A stretch of 7,353 bases of DNA from an uncultured Cetobacterium sp. Lineage in GTDB: Bacteria; Fusobacteriota; Fusobacteriia; Fusobacteriales; Fusobacteriaceae. The notes under the pieces were generated by a model. That model had not been told where the DNA came from and did not search any database. It saw nothing but the letters and a program-made list of their open reading frames with translations. The position numbers were made by a program, and so were the translations under genes. The DNA lies in contig CAAFWD010000050.1 in assembly GCA_900766645.1 (NCBI GenBank), positions 1 through 7,353 on the forward strand, read 5' to 3'. Positions 5,601-7,353 of this stretch are shown in pieces (positions within the stretch are counted from its first letter, which is position 1; the number at the start of each line of letters is the position of its first letter).

Positions 5601-6109
5601 ATTTTTGTAATAAAACTTTTCTTTTCTAATACTCCAATATTTTCCTTATATTTTATAATCTCCACCATTCCACTTGGATATATTTTTTCTACAATTAAAA
5701 CTAATTTTTTATCTTCAGGATAGCTATCTATAATTGTATATTTATTTCCTTGCGATTCCCATTTTTCATTTTTCTTGAACGGTTTCTTTAAAACAACCTC
5801 GTCTTTATTGGACTTTAAACTACTTAAGTCAACATTTTCTGTTTCACCTATAAAAATTAATCTTATAAAGTCCTTTTCTAACATATAAACTTTTGTAACT
5901 GTTGTCGCAGTATCTGAAATTTTTTCAATATAAAAAACTTTATCGTCTCTTTCTACAACTTCAGAAAATATTTCTCCCCCTGCATTTTCAAAACCACCAG
6001 AATAAGCTCCATTTTGAGAGATAAAAATATCTGATATTTTAACCTCTTTGGCATTTGTACATCCAACTAAAACTAAAATTAGACTAAAAAAAATTAAATA
6101 TTTTTTCAT
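5597..6109 (-). CDS. Small predicted lipoprotein of unknown function
   Basis: This 170-residue protein begins with a lipoprotein signal peptide: MKKY, a hydrophobic core, then the lipobox LVGC with lipidated Cys17. Signal peptidase II would cut before Cys17, leaving a mature chain of about 154 residues anchored to a membrane. The rest is rich in short beta-like stretches and charged residues, for example KVFYIEKISDTATTVTKVYM (57-76) and VVLKKPFKKNEKW. It reads like a small extracytoplasmic beta-sheet domain, but I do not recognise a family. The ATG at 6109 has AAGGAGG at 6120-6114. It is divergent from the fplA-like gene and ends 65 bases before dhaL with no terminator, so it could be transcribed into the dha operon. 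A role with either neighbour is not shown. Confidence 0.85.
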   Translation of the reverse strand: MKKYLIFFSLILVLVGCTNAKEVKISDIFISQNGAYSGGFENAGGEIFSEVVERDDKVFYIEKISDTATTVTKVYMLEKDFIRLIFIGETENVDLSSLKSNKDEVVLKKPFKKNEKWESQGNKYTIIDSYPEDKKLVLIVEKIYPSGMVEIIKYKENIGVLEKKSFITKI

Positions 6110-6160
6110 TTTTCCTCCTTTTAACTTTATTTGTTATTTTAGAAATCTTTTCTATCTTTA

Positions 6161-6189
6161 GTTATAACATTAAATAAAAAAATTATCAT
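6161..6189 (-). promoter_or_regulatory. Candidate promoter of the lipoprotein gene
   Basis: On the minus strand, ATGATA (6189-6184, 4 of 6) and TATAAC (6166-6161, 5 of 6) are 17 bases apart. Transcription would start near 6154, about 45 bases upstream of the ATG at 6109. It is arranged back to back with the fplA-like promoter, with the two -35 boxes only 7 bases apart (6190-6196). Confidence 0.4.
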
Positions 6190-6196
6190 ATAATTT

Positions 6197-6225
6197 TTGG
6201 AAAATCTTAAAAATAGTATTATAAT
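6197..6225 (+). promoter_or_regulatory. Probable promoter of the fplA-like gene
   Basis: TTGGAA (6197-6202, 4 of 6 to the -35 consensus) is followed after 17 bases by a perfect TATAAT (6220-6225). Transcription would start near 6232, leaving a leader of about 30 bases before the TTG start codon. Confidence 0.6.
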
Positions 6226-6247
6226 ATGTATTATTACTATAAAAAGT

Positions 6248-6256
6248 AAGAGGTGA
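6248..6256 (+). promoter_or_regulatory. Ribosome binding site that decides the TTG start of the fplA-like gene
   Basis: AAGAGGTGA matches the ideal AGGAGGTGA in 8 of 9 bases and lies 5 bases before TTG at 6262. A GTG at 6253 is in frame but lies within this site and has no ribosome binding site of its own. An in-frame TAA at 6247-6249 closes the frame upstream. Confidence 0.75.
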
Positions 6257-6261
6257 ACCTT

Positions 6262-7353
6262 TTGAAGAAAAAACTATTATTACCTTTATTCTTATTATTT
6301 AATGTCTTTTCTTTTTCTGAAGATAATAATGTTAAAATTAATTCGGTTGAAGATAAAATCAAAACCATTGAAAAGCAACTTGAAGAACTGAAAAAGCAGC
6401 AAGCTCAATTGGAGGCTTTAAAAGTTAAATTTCAAAATGATGCTTTAGTTTTAAAAAATATAGAGAAACATCCTCCTAAAATAGCTTTAGTTTTAAGTGG
6501 TGGTGGAGCTAAAGGTGCTGCTCAAATTGGAGTTATTGAAATTTTAGAAGAGTTAAAAATTCCAATTGATTATGTTGTCGGAACTAGTGTGGGAAGTATT
6601 GTTGGTGCCATGTATTCTGTAGGATACACATCTAATGAAATTAAAAATGTCGTTAATAATCTAGATTTTGTTAAACTTCTTTTAGGTGATGGAACTAGAT
6701 CTTTTCAGTCTATAACAGAAAAAGATTCTCGTGAAAAGTATCCATTAACTTTATCTGTTGATCCTAGAACATTTAAAATATCTCTTCCAACAGGAGTTAC
6801 AGATGGAGAAGAGGTTTATCTTCAATTAAAAGAGATATTTTCAAAAGCTGAAGGAGTTCATGATTTTTCTAAACTACCTATAAACTTTACTGCTATATCC
6901 ACTAATCTACAAACTGGTGAAGTTGTTAAAATAAAAAATGGAGATCTAGCTTTAGCAGCATTTAAAAGTATGGCAATACCTACATTTTTAGATCCTGTTG
7001 AAGATAAAGGAAAATATTATGTAGATGGTGGAGTTGTTGATAACTTTGCAATAAAAGAAGCAATAGATATGGGAGCTGACATAGTTATCGCTGTTGATAT
7101 TTCTGCTGAACCTTCTGTAATAGATAATAACTCAAATATTGTTACTGTTTTAGATAAAATTTCCTCTTATAGAGGAGCTGAAAATGTTAAAAAACAAATT
7201 GGTTATGCTGATATTCTTATAACTCCAGATGTTAGAAAAAGTGGGACTTTAGATTTTTCAAATTTAGATAGTCTTATAGCCCTTGGAAGAGAAGCAGGAG
7301 AACAGGCAAGGGATAATTTAGAAGTACTTTCTAATGAAAAAAAATATGAAGAG
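6262..7353 (+). CDS. fplA: FplA-like patatin phospholipase, type Vd autotransporter (5' part, runs off the window)
   Basis: The frame is open for 364 codons from a TTG start to the window end. A signal peptide occupies about residues 1-19 (KKK, leucine-rich core, likely cut after FSFS). A charged heptad-like coiled coil follows (about 26-66), then a patatin domain (about 73-275). Its oxyanion loop is SGGGAKG (79-85), the nucleophile Ser109 is in GTSVGS, and the dyad partner Asp255 is in VDGGVVDN. In Fusobacterium nucleatum FplA the patatin domain is followed by a POTRA domain and a beta-barrel that display the lipase on the cell surface; those parts would lie beyond position 7353, as the known protein has about 760 residues. 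The enzyme class hydrolyses phospholipid acyl chains (A1/A2). The first in-frame ATG falls after the nucleophile, so the TTG, with its strong ribosome binding site, is the only sensible start. Confidence 0.88.
   Translation, partial: MKKKLLLPLFLLFNVFSFSEDNNVKINSVEDKIKTIEKQLEELKKQQAQLEALKVKFQNDALVLKNIEKHPPKIALVLSGGGAKGAAQIGVIEILEELKIPIDYVVGTSVGSIVGAMYSVGYTSNEIKNVVNNLDFVKLLLGDGTRSFQSITEKDSREKYPLTLSVDPRTFKISLPTGVTDGEEVYLQLKEIFSKAEGVHDFSKLPINFTAISTNLQTGEVVKIKNGDLALAAFKSMAIPTFLDPVEDKGKYYVDGGVVDNFAIKEAIDMGADIVIAVDISAEPSVIDNNSNIVTVLDKISSYRGAENVKKQIGYADILITPDVRKSGTLDFSNLDSLIALGREAGEQARDNLEVLSNEKKYEE

Noticed and set aside
6253..6255. GTG as start of the fplA-like gene
   Set aside because: It lies within the ribosome binding site and has none of its own upstream. 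The signal peptide fits the TTG at 6262 better.
1..7353. tRNA, rRNA, CRISPR array, riboswitch or insertion sequence
   Set aside because: No cloverleaf, regularly spaced repeat, conserved leader or transposase with terminal repeats was seen. Gaps between genes are all under 300 bases and are explained by promoters, terminators and the dyads.

Overview
The window looks like a chromosomal segment from a very AT-rich bacterium, most likely a member of the Fusobacteriia (Fusobacterium, Cetobacterium or a relative). The main reason is the 3' end, where a plus-strand gene with a signal peptide, a coiled coil and a patatin lipase domain matches the layout of FplA, the type Vd autotransporter phospholipase of Fusobacterium. 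Strong AGGAGG ribosome binding sites, A/T-rich codon choice and short intergenic gaps fit. The genus is inferred from recognition of protein families, not from a search.

Layout. (1) 46-842: a minus-strand, catalytic-domain-only tyrosine recombinase with its own terminator, which overlaps its stop codon. Its promoter sits inside one of two related dyad-symmetric sites (668-711 and 762-794). (2) 807-2598: a minus-strand two-gene unit, a Nudix hydrolase followed by a PfoR-type PTS EIIC-like membrane protein, with a terminator at its 3' end. (3) 2579-5600: a minus-strand four-gene operon in the order dhaL, dhaK, lsrF-like aldolase/thiolase, small VOC (glyoxalase-fold) protein. It has a TTGACA promoter at the front and a strong hairpin terminator at the back. 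(4) 5597-6189: a small minus-strand lipoprotein gene of unknown function. (5) 6197-7353: the divergent plus-strand fplA-like gene, with a TTG start, running off the window.

How the genes may work together. DhaL and DhaK form a dihydroxyacetone-type kinase with all catalytic residues present. The LsrF-like enzyme acts, in the known family, on a phosphorylated five-carbon dione to give DHAP and acetyl-CoA. The VOC protein could be an isomerase or a detoxifying enzyme for reactive dicarbonyls. Together they suggest a pathway that phosphorylates a small hydroxy-ketone (dihydroxyacetone, a tetrulose, or the AI-2 precursor DPD) and then cleaves it. The PfoR-like protein just downstream is a candidate transporter. 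No DhaM phosphodonor subunit, Lsr transporter, LsrK, LsrG or LsrR gene is visible here. The substrate assignment is inference.

The most interesting non-coding structure is the pair of dyads at the recombinase promoter. They share nearly the same 14-bp arm, and their spacers differ by 11 bp, about one helical turn.
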